From Acinetobacter sp. ANC 4173 (GTDB taxonomy: Bacteria; Pseudomonadota; Gammaproteobacteria; Pseudomonadales; Moraxellaceae), in contig NZ_SJOF01000003.1 of NCBI RefSeq assembly GCF_004331255.1, positions 1 to 64,000 of the forward strand: 64,000 nucleotides of DNA, given 5' to 3'. Below the pieces are notes generated by a model. It worked only from the letters and a program-made list of their open reading frames with translations, was not told where the DNA came from and made no database searches. The translations under genes were made by a program, and so were the position numbers. Positions 55,804 through 64,000 of this stretch are shown one piece after another. How positions within the stretch are numbered: position 1 is the stretch's first letter; each line of letters opens with the position of its first letter.

Positions 55804-56547
55804 CTATGCTGTTTTTTGCAAGACATACTCAATGGCTTGATTGAGCAACTGATTTCCCTGAATAAAATGTGCTTTCGAAGAGTGCTTTAACTCACTTTCT
55901 GTTTGCACACACGCTCCCGAAAAATGAGCCAATTCATCATCATTTTCTAAAAATAAACTCAGGGTTTCTGGCGTGATTTCGGGATGAAACTGAAAGCCCA
56001 ATACATTCTTTCCAATCTGATACATTTGGTTGCGACAAGCATCATTTTCTGCCAAATGAATCGCGCCTTTCGGAATTTCAAAGGTCTCACTGTGCCACTG
56101 CATGACATTAAAATGCTCAGGTAACTCAAAGCACTCCTGTGGCACATGTTGGACCTTGCGTATCGTAGTCCAACCTAGCTCTTGCATCTTATTTTTACTG
56201 ACTGCTGCACCTAAAGCATTAGCGATCAATTGTCCACCCAAGCACAATCCAATCGCTGGCTTACCCAATGCCAAATAACGTCTAAGCCAGCGCTTTTCTA
56301 TTTTTAACCATGGATAATTTACTTCATCATTTACACTCATGCTCCCTCCCATGATGATAAGAAGGTCTACTTCTTCAACTTGGGGCAATGCCTCAATTTC
56401 CAGAGGTAAATCCACAGGTAAGGCAAAAAATTCTGTGGCTGTAATTTGTGCCTGATGTGCTTTTAAAAACTCATAACAACTACCGAACCCTTCACCAGCA
56501 ATATGCTGAAAATAATGTACTTTTAAATGCGACTTCATGCGCGGCAA
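55804..56547 (-). CDS. Class I glutamine amidotransferase-like protein
   Basis: A 247-residue stand-alone amidotransferase domain. The catalytic cysteine C102 is in GLCLGGQL and the H188/E190 pair in FQFHPEITPE; the oxyanion strand is MGGSMSVND. Similar stand-alone proteins are annotated as GMP-synthase-like or gamma-glutamyl hydrolases. Substrate unknown. It is divergent from metC and not linked to guaA. Confidence 0.85.
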   Translation of the reverse strand: MPRMKSHLKVHYFQHIAGEGFGSCYEFLKAHQAQITATEFFALPVDLPLEIEALPQVEEVDLLIIMGGSMSVNDEVNYPWLKIEKRWLRRYLALGKPAIGLCLGGQLIANALGAAVSKNKMQELGWTTIRKVQHVPQECFELPEHFNVMQWHSETFEIPKGAIHLAENDACRNQMYQIGKNVLGFQFHPEITPETLSLFLENDDELAHFSGACVQTESELKHSSKAHFIQGNQLLNQAIEYVLQKTA

Positions 56548-56684
56548 CCTATTGTTGTAGCTTTGCTTAGATTTAGCAAAATTGAAGCCAACTTTTGATT
56601 TGGTTGCTTGTTTTTACAGTTCTTCCCAATTCGGTAGCGAAAATTGACATATTCTCTTAATCTAGGTTCCATCCTACGCTTTAC

Positions 56685-57884
56685 ATGAGTCACATCTTGA
56701 ACAAGAAACCTCAAACTGCGCTAATTCATGCACCAAGAAAAGCACCACAGTATATTTCCAGCGTTCAACCTCCCCTGTTTCGTGCATCCACCATTATCTT
56801 TGAGAATACCGATGCACTATTTAATCGCCACTGGACTGACCCGTATGACTACAGCTATGGTACACATGGCACACCAACGACATTTACCCTAGCAGACCAG
56901 ATCGCCCAAATTGAAGGTGGGGAATATTGCTTATTGGCACCTAGTGGACTTTCTGCGATTAATTTAGTCAATTCCGCTTTACTCGCGCAAGGTGATGAGG
57001 TCTGGGTACCCGATAATGTCTATGGTCCGAATATGGAGCATCTGCGCAATCTGGAAAAACGCTACGGCATTCAAGTGCAGGTTTATAATCCTATAGATGT
57101 TACGAGTTTTACCCCATCCCACCATGCCAAACTCCTTTGGCTCGAAGCCGCAGGATCCGTCACCTTAGAATTCCCTGATTTAGTCGGCTTAGTTCAAAAA
57201 GCACAAGCTCAACAGATTTTGACAGTGTTGGATAATACCTGGGGGGCAGGTCTCGCCTTTAATGCTTTTGATTTTTCCGATGAACACTTAGCCGTAGATA
57301 TCAGTGTACATGCACTGACCAAATATCCGAGTGGTGGTGGTGATATTTTGATGGGCTCTGTGGTAACACGTAATCAGCAACTACATCATCAATTATTCCG
57401 TATGCATGCCATACAAGGTATTGCCGTTTCTGGCGATGATACCGCCCAGATTCAGCGTAGCTTGGCTCACATGTCTATACGTTACGAACAACAAGCGAAA
57501 TCAGCCTTAAAACTACTCGCATGGTTAAAGCAACAACCGCAATTTAGTCAGGTCTTACACCCAAGTGATCCTGATGCTGCTGGGCATGCACACTGGAAAC
57601 AAGTCTGCCTCACAGGCAAAAGTGCAGGCTTAGTGAGTGTGATTTTTAAACCAGAATATGACTTAAAAGCAGTGCGTGAATTTTGTGATCATCTGAATTT
57701 ATTTAAGCTCGGATTTAGCTGGGGTGGCCCAATCAGCTTGGTCATGCTGTATGAAATCAACCACATGCGTTCACTTAAAACTACACATTTACAACAAGGT
57801 TTATTGGTCCGCTTTTGTATAGGACTAGAAGATGCTGAAGATTTAGTCCAAGATATTCAAAACGCATTAAAACAGCTCGAATAA
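56685..57884 (+). CDS. metC: Cystathionine beta-lyase
   Basis: A 399-residue PLP enzyme of the Cys/Met metabolism family that splits cystathionine into homocysteine, pyruvate and ammonia. The PLP lysine is K213 in HALTKYPSGGGDILMGS, and the LDNTWGAGLAFNAF segment holds the PLP aspartate. GFSWGGPISLVM near the C-terminus favours a beta-lyase over a gamma-synthase. The HerA-like gene follows 19 bp later. Confidence 0.88.
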   Translation: MSHILNKKPQTALIHAPRKAPQYISSVQPPLFRASTIIFENTDALFNRHWTDPYDYSYGTHGTPTTFTLADQIAQIEGGEYCLLAPSGLSAINLVNSALLAQGDEVWVPDNVYGPNMEHLRNLEKRYGIQVQVYNPIDVTSFTPSHHAKLLWLEAAGSVTLEFPDLVGLVQKAQAQQILTVLDNTWGAGLAFNAFDFSDEHLAVDISVHALTKYPSGGGDILMGSVVTRNQQLHHQLFRMHAIQGIAVSGDDTAQIQRSLAHMSIRYEQQAKSALKLLAWLKQQPQFSQVLHPSDPDAAGHAHWKQVCLTGKSAGLVSVIFKPEYDLKAVREFCDHLNLFKLGFSWGGPISLVMLYEINHMRSLKTTHLQQGLLVRFCIGLEDAEDLVQDIQNALKQLE

Positions 57885-57903
57885 ATTCTAAAATAGGTGA
57901 AAA

Positions 57904-59487
57904 ATGAGTACACCAATTATCATTGCAAAAAAAACCACGGATACAACACAAAATATTGTTTTACATTCTCAATTTGCCAATCGACACGGTTTAATTGCGG
58001 GTGCAACAGGGACGGGTAAAACTGTAACTCTGAAGGTATTGGCCGAAAGTTTTTCACGTATTGGTGTGCCCGTTTTTCTTGCCGATGCCAAGGGCGATGT
58101 TTCCAGTCTAGCCCAAGCCGGTAGTAGCAATTCAAAATTTGATGAACGCATTAAAAACCTAGGAATTGATTCCATTCCCTTTGCTGCCTCGCCTATGGTT
58201 TTCTGGGATTTATTTGGCGAGCAAGGACATCCGATTCGCAGCACGGTTTCCGAAATTGGACCACTTTTACTGGCGCAAATGCTGAACCTAAACGACACTC
58301 AGGAAGGGGTTTTATCCGCTGTTTTTCGTATTGCAGATGATCAGGGGCTACTGCTGATTGACTTTAAAGATTTAAAAGCCATGCTCGTTTATGTCAGTGA
58401 ACATGCAGCAGAATTTAAAGCTGAATACGGCAATCTCTCCCCTGCCAGCCTAGGTGCCATTCAACGTAACTTACTGGCACTGGCCGATCAGGGAGGAGAT
58501 CAGTTTTTTGGTGAACCTAGTTTGAATATTCTTGATTTTATTCAAACTGATGCCGATGGTCGAGGCTATATCAATTTGCTTGCAGCAGATAAATTAATGA
58601 ATACTCCGAAGCTGTATGCCACTTTTCTGCTCTGGATGCTCTCTGAATTATTCGAGCAGTTGCCTGAAGTTGGCGATATGGATAAACCCAAGCTTGTGTT
58701 CTTCTTTGACGAAGCCCATTTACTTTTTGACAATGCCAGTGCTGCACTACAAGAAAAAATTGAACAAGTGGTGCGCTTAATTCGGTCCAAAGGAGTCGGG
58801 ATTTATTTTGTGACCCAGAACCCGTTGGATTTACCTGAAACTGTATTAGGACAACTGGGCAATCGGGTACAACATGCATTACGTGCCTTTACGCCTAAAG
58901 ACCAAAAAGCAGTTAAAACTGCAGCCACAACTTTTCGTGCCAATCCTGAATTTGATGTCGAGCAAGCCATTACCGAACTGGGCGTTGGTGAAGCCCTCAT
59001 CAGTTGCCTCGATGAACAAGGCATCCCACAAATTGTCGAGCGTGGCTGGATCATGCCTCCCTACTCTGCTTTTAGCCCAATTTCACCGGAAATCCGCAAA
59101 GCATTAATGACCCAAAGTATTGTGGCAGGCATATATGAACAAAGTGTAGACCGAGACAGTGCTTACGAACGTTTACAGCAAAAAGTGGCTGAACGCCAAC
59201 AGCAAGCTCAAGCAGATATCCTTGCGAAAGAACAAGCCAAACAACAAGAAATCCTTGCCAAACAACAGGTGAAAGAAGCTGAAGTACTGACCAAACAGCA
59301 AGCGCGTGAGGAAGAGCGCCTTGCAAAAGAACAGCAAAAAGAAGCCGATCGTGCTGCCAAACAGCGAGAAAAGTTAATTCAAGACACGGTCGGAACTTTT
59401 GCCAAAAGTGCTGCCCGCAGTTTAGGTGGCTCTACAGGACAAAAAATTGTGCGTGGCTTACTCGGCTCGTTATTTGGTGGGAAATAG
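57904..59487 (+). CDS. HerA-like/DUF853 P-loop ATPase (YjgR family)
   Basis: A 527-residue ATPase. Walker A GATGTGKT is at residues 33-40 and Walker [10 protein letters not shown] at about 262-270, followed by [19 protein letters not shown]. This is the DUF853/YjgR branch of HerA-FtsK-type ATPases. Residues 420-495 are a Gln/Lys/Glu-rich coiled coil with repeated KQQ units, and the end is Gly-rich. Partner nuclease genes are absent. Probably co-transcribed with metC. Confidence 0.87.
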   Translation: MSTPIIIAKKTTDTTQNIVLHSQFANRHGLIAGATGTGKTVTLKVLAESFSRIGVPVFLADAKGDVSSLAQAGSSNSKFDERIKNLGIDSIPFAASPMVFWDLFGEQGHPIRSTVSEIGPLLLAQMLNLNDTQEGVLSAVFRIADDQGLLLIDFKDLKAMLVYVSEHAAEFKAEYGNLSPASLGAIQRNLLALADQGGDQFFGEPSLNILDFIQTDADGRGYINLLAADKLMNTPKLYATFLLWMLSELFEQLPEVGDMDKPKLVFFFDEAHLLFDNASAALQEKIEQVVRLIRSKGVGIYFVTQNPLDLPETVLGQLGNRVQHALRAFTPKDQKAVKTAATTFRANPEFDVEQAITELGVGEALISCLDEQGIPQIVERGWIMPPYSAFSPISPEIRKALMTQSIVAGIYEQSVDRDSAYERLQQKVAERQQQAQADILAKEQAKQQEILAKQQVKEAEVLTKQQAREEERLAKEQQKEADRAAKQREKLIQDTVGTFAKSAARSLGGSTGQKIVRGLLGSLFGGK

Positions 59488-59650
59488 CGTTCCAATGATT
59501 TTTTAACGCTATCGACAGATCAAGATACCAATACCAACCTTAGATTTTCCATCATTTCCATGGCCTTTTTTTCGCCACAAACCTTTAGACTATTTATTCC
59601 ATAAAAATAATAGGGTTTTGTGTTAAAAAGAGGTTGCAATTAAAATATTA

Positions 59651-59673
59651 AATATGTATTTTAAATACATCTT
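59651..59673 (+). promoter_or_regulatory. NsrR operator in the hmp promoter
   Basis: A 23-bp inverted repeat of the 11-1-11 NsrR type: left half AATATGTATTT, central T, right half AAATACATCTT. It overlaps a likely promoter (TTGCAA 59634-59639, 17 bp, TATTTT 59657-59662), so bound NsrR would block transcription of hmp until nitric oxide damages its cluster. Confidence 0.85.
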
Positions 59674-59701
59674 ATAAATAACAGCCAAGTGAGATCACAT
59701 C

Positions 59702-60910
59702 ATGACTCCGCAGCAAATTGAACTTGTAAAAGCCACTGTCCCTGTTCTTCGTGAAAATGGCGTTGCATTAACCGGCTATTTTTATAACCGCATGTTAGGG
59801 AATAACCCTGAATTAAAAGAAACCTTTAATATGGGACACCAACGTAGCGGTGCTCAAGCACAAGCACTTGCGGGTGCCGTATTGGCTTATGCAGAAAATA
59901 TTGAAGATCCTTCTGTTCTTTTGCCTGTGGTTGAATTAATCGCACACAAACATGTCAGCCTGAATATTCAAGCCCCTGACTACAATATTGTGGGCGAAAA
60001 CTTGCTCCACTCCATCAGTGAAGTCCTTAACATCTCAATGGAAGATCCATTAATTGATGCGTGGGCAGCAGCTTATGGTCAGTTGGCAGATCTATTTATT
60101 AGCACTGAAAAAGCCATTTATAATCTGCATCAACAAACACAAGGCAGTTGGTTAGGCTGGCGTAATTTTAAAATTGCCAAGAAAGTGGTAGAAAGTGAAG
60201 AAATCACCTCTTTCTATCTCGCGCCTGTCGACGGCGGTGCATTACCAAAATACGAAGCAGGTCAATATATTTCAGTTCGCGTATTTGTCGAAGAGTTAGG
60301 TTTAAAACAACCTCGCCAATACACGTTATCGACCAGCCCACAAGCTGACTATTTACGTATTTCGGTAAAACGTGAAGATGAGAAAGGTGATTTAGCAGGC
60401 GGTTGGGTATCAAGCACACTGCATGGTTTGGCTGAAGGTGCTGAAATTGAAGTCTCTGCACCAACAGGTAACTTCTATCTGATTGATAGCAGCAAACGCA
60501 ATGTCTTTATCAGTGGTGGTGTTGGCTTAACCCCAATGATTGCCATGCTTAATCAATTGGTTACACTGGATATGCCACAACCTGTCAGCTTTATTCATGC
60601 TTGTCGCAGCAGCCAAGTCCATGCCATGAAACAACATATTCATGAGCAGAAATCAAAATTCCCTCGCCTAACGACGTTTACTGCCTACGAATTTCCACAT
60701 GAAGGCGATGTATTAGGTGATGATTATGATGTGGCTGGACGCTTAGACTTAGGTACAGTGGATTCAGCATTGTTACCAACAAATGCCGATTACTACCTAT
60801 GTGGTCCAATGCCATTTATGGCAGAACAGCATAAAGCCCTCGTCGCTCGCGGTATTAAACCTGAACAAATTCATAGTGAAGCATTTGGTACAGGTGGGGT
60901 TCGCATCTAA
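59702..60910 (+). CDS. hmp: Flavohaemoprotein (nitric oxide dioxygenase)
   Basis: A 402-residue enzyme that converts nitric oxide to nitrate using O2 and NAD(P)H. Globin domain (about 1-138; Y28 and proximal H84 in AHKHVSLNI), FAD domain with RQYTLSTSP and a C-terminal NAD domain with FISGGVGLTPMI. The operator upstream and the nsrR gene just downstream show control by nitric oxide. Confidence 0.96.
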   Translation: MTPQQIELVKATVPVLRENGVALTGYFYNRMLGNNPELKETFNMGHQRSGAQAQALAGAVLAYAENIEDPSVLLPVVELIAHKHVSLNIQAPDYNIVGENLLHSISEVLNISMEDPLIDAWAAAYGQLADLFISTEKAIYNLHQQTQGSWLGWRNFKIAKKVVESEEITSFYLAPVDGGALPKYEAGQYISVRVFVEELGLKQPRQYTLSTSPQADYLRISVKREDEKGDLAGGWVSSTLHGLAEGAEIEVSAPTGNFYLIDSSKRNVFISGGVGLTPMIAMLNQLVTLDMPQPVSFIHACRSSQVHAMKQHIHEQKSKFPRLTTFTAYEFPHEGDVLGDDYDVAGRLDLGTVDSALLPTNADYYLCGPMPFMAEQHKALVARGIKPEQIHSEAFGTGGVRI

Positions 60911-60937
60911 ACCTGCTACCGCATGCGTACCGTATGA

Positions 60938-60960
60938 GGCTAGTCTATGTTAGACTGGCC
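60938..60960 (+). terminator. Hairpin between hmp and nsrR
   Basis: GGCTAGTCTA-TGT-TAGACTGGCC, a 10-bp stem with one G-T pair, 27 bp after the hmp stop. The following TTATCTATTC is only a weak T-tract, so it may be a leaky terminator that lets some nsrR transcript through. Confidence 0.55.
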
Positions 60961-60994
60961 TTATCTATTCATCTCAAAAAAGATGAGCACAATC

Positions 60995-61441
60995 ATGCAA
61001 CTAAACAAATTTACCGATTATGCCCTGCGCATACTCATGTATATTTCACGACCACGAGAAAATGCTTATACCATTGCTGAAATTGCAGCAGACCTTCAGG
61101 TATCACAAAACCATTTGGTTAAAATTGTGCACTTTATGGGCAAGCAAAACTGGTTGATCACCACCCGTGGTAAAGGCGGCGGTATACGGCTAAATCCCGA
61201 TGCGGTACACCTTAAAGTCGGTGAAGCAGTCAGAACCCTGCAAGGTGAAAATCAGATCGTAGAATGCAACAATCCTCCGTGTGTACTTAGAAGTCATTGC
61301 GGTCTAAAAAGTATTTTAGACCAAGCACTCGATCAGTTTTATCAGCATTTAAACCAATACACCTTAGGTGAAGTGCTTGCGCGCTCAAATGCTAAAAAGA
61401 CCAAGACCATTACAAATGGCATTGAACTACTCAACCTATAA
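60995..61441 (+). CDS. nsrR: Nitric oxide-sensing repressor NsrR (Rrf2 family)
   Basis: A 148-residue Rrf2-type winged-helix regulator. From ATG 60995 (MQLNKFTDYALRILMYISRP) the iron-sulfur cysteines fall at C91, C96 and C102, the same numbers and spacing (x4, x5) as in E. coli NsrR, which decides the start. An upstream frame to 60947 begins inside the hmp-nsrR hairpin and is rejected. Position next to hmp and the operator upstream of hmp support the call. Confidence 0.9.
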   Translation: MQLNKFTDYALRILMYISRPRENAYTIAEIAADLQVSQNHLVKIVHFMGKQNWLITTRGKGGGIRLNPDAVHLKVGEAVRTLQGENQIVECNNPPCVLRSHCGLKSILDQALDQFYQHLNQYTLGEVLARSNAKKTKTITNGIELLNL

Positions 61442-61528
61442 CATTTTCAGGTGACAAGAGGAAAATTCGCGTGCGTGGGCGACTTCCTTTATACTAGGCA
61501 CTTGAAAATAAGTGAATGAAGTTGAGTT

Positions 61529-62392
61529 ATGCACCACAGCAGAGGAAAATCAAAAAACAGTAAAACCGCGCAGGCGCCTAAGCAAAAGATCAGCTATGAG
61601 AAAAAGCTTGATCCTGTGATTACTGAATATGCTGTACGCGCACTCAACTGGCTACGTAAAGCCGCATTTTTAATGAGTGCACCCAAGCTCGATATCTGTG
61701 TAGAAGATACTGGTTACGAAATTGCATTTGCTGGACGTTCCAATGCGGGTAAATCCAGTGCAATTAATGCATTAACCAATCAAAAGCAGTTGGCACGCGC
61801 CTCGAAAAAACCAGGGCGTACCCAAATGATCAACTTCTTTAGTTTGGGTAATCCAGATCAACGACTGGTCGATTTACCAGGCTATGGATATGCAGCCGTT
61901 CCTGAAGCCATGAAAATTGTGTGGCAGAAAGAGCTTGAAAATTATCTGATTCATCGTCAAAGCCTACAAGGCTTGGTATTGTTGATGGATATCCGTCACC
62001 CTTTACAACATTTTGATGTGATGATGCTGGAATGGGCTTACTCACGTAAACTGTTTGTGCATGTGTTGTTGACCAAGTCAGATAAAATGAACCGTGGTCC
62101 TGCCAATCAAGCCTTATTAGACGTCAAACAACAATTGAAGAAAATGAAACTCGATTTCTCGATTCAATTGTTCTCTTCATTAAACAAACAAGGTTTAGAA
62201 GAACTTGCTAGTGTTATGGGGGGTCGCCTGAATTTCACCCTTGAACAATCTGCTGAGTTTGACCTAGCGCTTATTCCTGAAGCGGAAGCAGATGATTTAG
62301 CCGAAGACAGCATTGAAGATGATGAGAGCGAAGCTTTTGATGCTGAGGAAATTGCAGCAGATACCCCTGAGCAAGCACCGAAACAAGATTAA
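61529..62392 (+). CDS. engB: Ribosome biogenesis GTPase YihA/EngB
   Basis: A 287-residue EngB-type GTPase involved in 50S assembly. G1 GRSNAGKSS (69-77), G3 DLPGYGYA and G4 TKSD are present. It is longer than E. coli YihA (about 210): a basic 45-residue N-terminal extension and an acidic C-terminal tail (about 245-287; DDLAEDSIEDDESEAFDAEE). A terminator follows. Confidence 0.92.
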   Translation: MHHSRGKSKNSKTAQAPKQKISYEKKLDPVITEYAVRALNWLRKAAFLMSAPKLDICVEDTGYEIAFAGRSNAGKSSAINALTNQKQLARASKKPGRTQMINFFSLGNPDQRLVDLPGYGYAAVPEAMKIVWQKELENYLIHRQSLQGLVLLMDIRHPLQHFDVMMLEWAYSRKLFVHVLLTKSDKMNRGPANQALLDVKQQLKKMKLDFSIQLFSSLNKQGLEELASVMGGRLNFTLEQSAEFDLALIPEAEADDLAEDSIEDDESEAFDAEEIAADTPEQAPKQD

Positions 62393-62437
62393 GTGTGACT
62401 CAACCCGATCAATTCTTCATGAATTGACATTGAAATG

Positions 62438-62473
62438 TCCCGCATTGCTAAACACATTGCGGGATATTTTTTT
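62438..62473 (+). terminator. Terminator of engB
   Basis: TCCCGCA / TGCGGGA stem followed by an eight-T tract, 45 bp past the engB stop. Confidence 0.85.
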
Positions 62474-62514
62474 CATACTGCCCTCAATGCGTCAAAAAAG
62501 CTTGAGACCGTAGA

Positions 62515-63459
62515 ATGAAACTCTTACAACGCCTGAAAAAAACAAAAATTGGCTCTTCAATTCAATATCGCATTCAACCGCGCAAAGTGAAATTTGAATG
62601 GCAAAACACCCCTGTAGATTGGGTTCCTCAACAGCCCTTTGTGAGTTATTTTATTAATGAAATTAATATGATTTTACCAGCAGGCGAGTTCTGGTTTTGC
62701 CGTTTATATAATAAAGTCCTACCGCAAATTCAAGATGAAAAACTCAAACACGATGTGCAAGCCTTTATTCGTCAAGAAGCCATGCATGCACAAGCACACA
62801 ACTCTGCCAACAAAGAATATTTACGCGAACGCCAAATCGACATTCAACGTAATCTAGATGTCATGGACTTCCTGTTTGGCAAATTATTGGCGGACCAACC
62901 TTTAGGTTTGAATGTTCCAAAACCACTAGAACATCAATGGGACTTGTTCCGTTTAGGGATTGTTGCCACTGTTGAGCATATGACCTGTGTCTTGGGTAAA
63001 TATGCACTCTATAACACTGAGTGGCAAAAGCGTGGCGCAGATCCTGCCATGCTCGACTTGGTAAAATGGCATGGGGCTGAAGAAATTGAACACCGCACCG
63101 TCGCATTCGATTTGTACCGACATTTGGGTGGCGGCTATCTGGCGCGTTATTACCTCAGTGTTGTGGTGATTGCTGCGGTACTCGGATTGTGGGTTGATGG
63201 TACGGCACATATCATGCAGCAAGACCCACGCTTTAAATCGATCCGCCCTGCAATCTACAAACCTTGGGTTTGGCGTGAATGGTACGCAATTTCACAACGC
63301 GACAATCGCCTGTTACCCAACCCACTCTGGTTAATCTCGCAACAATTGGGCTATTTAATGCCGTGGTACGACCCTGTACATGAAGCCAAAACTGAAGATG
63401 CGATTGCTTACCTAAATCAATCGCCTGCGGCCTTGCGTGCCATGCTCAAAGTTGCCTAA
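62515..63459 (+). CDS. Predicted metal-dependent hydrolase (PF10118-like)
   Basis: A 314-residue protein of the family annotated as predicted metal-dependent hydrolase. It has ferritin-like helical segments with FIRQEAMHAQAH, VEHMTCVLGKYAL and WHGAEEIEHRTVAFDLY, giving E/H clusters suited to a di-iron or similar site. A hydrophobic stretch (about 208-225) follows. The substrate is unknown; the di-iron reading is inference. It stands alone between two terminators. Confidence 0.78.
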   Translation: MKLLQRLKKTKIGSSIQYRIQPRKVKFEWQNTPVDWVPQQPFVSYFINEINMILPAGEFWFCRLYNKVLPQIQDEKLKHDVQAFIRQEAMHAQAHNSANKEYLRERQIDIQRNLDVMDFLFGKLLADQPLGLNVPKPLEHQWDLFRLGIVATVEHMTCVLGKYALYNTEWQKRGADPAMLDLVKWHGAEEIEHRTVAFDLYRHLGGGYLARYYLSVVVIAAVLGLWVDGTAHIMQQDPRFKSIRPAIYKPWVWREWYAISQRDNRLLPNPLWLISQQLGYLMPWYDPVHEAKTEDAIAYLNQSPAALRAMLKVA

Positions 63460-63483
63460 AACCCGAAAATATCCAAACACTAC

Positions 63484-63512
63484 AAAAAGCAGGCTGAATA
63501 GACCTGCTTTTT
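63484..63512 (+). terminator. Terminator after the metal-dependent hydrolase gene
   Basis: AAAAGCAGG / CCTGCTTTT stem followed by T's, 25 bp past the stop. Confidence 0.85.
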
Positions 63513-63554
63513 CGCTCATTCTAAAACATCATATTTAGATGTTGAGCACTCGCC

Positions 63555-63974
63555 ATGCACGCCTATCTCAGTGTACTGACCCTTGCGGTTCATGATCTCC
63601 AAGCAGCGTTAGAATTTTACTGCCAAGGATTGGGTTTTAAAAGTGAGGAAATTATCGGTCAAGAATTTGAAAATGGCGCCGTGGCCTTTATTGAATTACA
63701 GTCTGGCTTAAAGCTGGCACTTTGGCCGCAACAGAGTTTAAGTCAAGATTCGGGCTTGGCTTTAACACCGTTCTGTCCGACTGGATTTTCGCTAGGACAC
63801 AATGTCGGTTCAGCAACCGAAGTCGATGCCATCATGGCACTCGCTAAAAAAGCTGGCGCAACCATCACCAAAACTGCACAAGCCACCTTTTACGGCGGCT
63901 ATGCAGGCTATTTTCAAGATCCAGATGGACATCTTTGGGAAATTGTCTGGAATCCTTGTTGGAAACAAAGCTAG
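63555..63974 (+). CDS. VOC-family (glyoxalase-like) protein
   Basis: A 139-residue vicinal oxygen chelate protein. It has LTLAVHDLQAALEFYCQGLGF at the start and a DPDGHLWEIVWNP metal-site strand at the end, with paired beta-alpha-beta-beta-beta modules. Such proteins include glyoxalases, dioxygenases and drug-binding proteins; the exact role is not set by the sequence. Last gene in the window. Confidence 0.85.
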   Translation: MHAYLSVLTLAVHDLQAALEFYCQGLGFKSEEIIGQEFENGAVAFIELQSGLKLALWPQQSLSQDSGLALTPFCPTGFSLGHNVGSATEVDAIMALAKKAGATITKTAQATFYGGYAGYFQDPDGHLWEIVWNPCWKQS

Positions 63975-64000
63975 CTGTTTGGTTCCGTGACAGCTTCACG

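Overview
The window looks like chromosomal DNA of an Acinetobacter species (Moraxellaceae, Gammaproteobacteria). It is AT-rich. It carries the complete S10-spc-alpha ribosomal protein cluster with an AlmA-type long-chain alkane monooxygenase gene directly beside rplQ, an arrangement I associate with Acinetobacter, together with many Acinetobacter-style uncharacterised genes. I cannot name the species. No prophage, insertion sequence, CRISPR array or integrase was seen. The region is mostly core genome with small decayed or lineage-specific patches.

Layout. 0-9 kb: phosphatidylserine synthase with an uncharacterised partner, rlmJ, a 2OG-Fe(II) oxygenase, two neighbouring DUF2789 paralogues, malate dehydrogenase, a T2-ribonuclease-like secreted protein that has lost its catalytic histidines, and a soluble lytic transglycosylase. 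9-14 kb: the miaB-phoH-ybeY operon, a small monooxygenase-fold gene and a TonB-type transducer. 14-25.7 kb: envelope and metabolic genes (DUF3108 protein, xpt, wrbA, a YihY-type membrane protein, a DUF389 protein coupled to a secreted choloylglycine-hydrolase-like enzyme, an EamA exporter divergent from an AraC regulator). This stretch also holds a decayed GGDEF gene and a zinc ribbon split by a glycine zipper.

25.7-27 kb is a tRNA locus on the minus strand. One unit carries Ser(GCU), Arg(ACG) and Arg(ACG). A separate unit with its own promoter and terminator carries a third identical Arg(ACG). Between the units lies a small four-cysteine zinc-ribbon reading frame in which one cysteine position is TGA. 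27-33 kb: RNase R, a VanW-like protein, oligopeptidase A and a YheV-like zinc ribbon. 33-39 kb: a fused orphan TRAP permease, a rhombosortase, a large lipoprotein, an unannotated 31-residue membrane protein with its own ribosome site and terminator, then ygfX-sdhE.

39-42 kb: a long-chain-type acyl-CoA dehydrogenase converges on almA, whose promoter overlaps a 20-bp near-perfect palindrome. 42-55.7 kb: 28 ribosomal, secretion and RNA polymerase genes read leftward from a near-consensus promoter at 55.7 kb, with two long RNA hairpins at internal junctions. 55.8-64 kb: a glutamine amidotransferase, metC, a HerA-like ATPase, the nitric-oxide pair hmp-nsrR with a clear NsrR operator, engB, a predicted metal-dependent hydrolase and a VOC-family protein.

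The best candidates for something undescribed are the zinc ribbon with internal TGA, the 31-residue membrane protein with three TTGTCTrACAA repeats upstream, the catalytically dead RNase T2 homologue, the split zinc-ribbon/glycine-zipper protein, the almA operator and the long rplN-rpsQ stem-loop.
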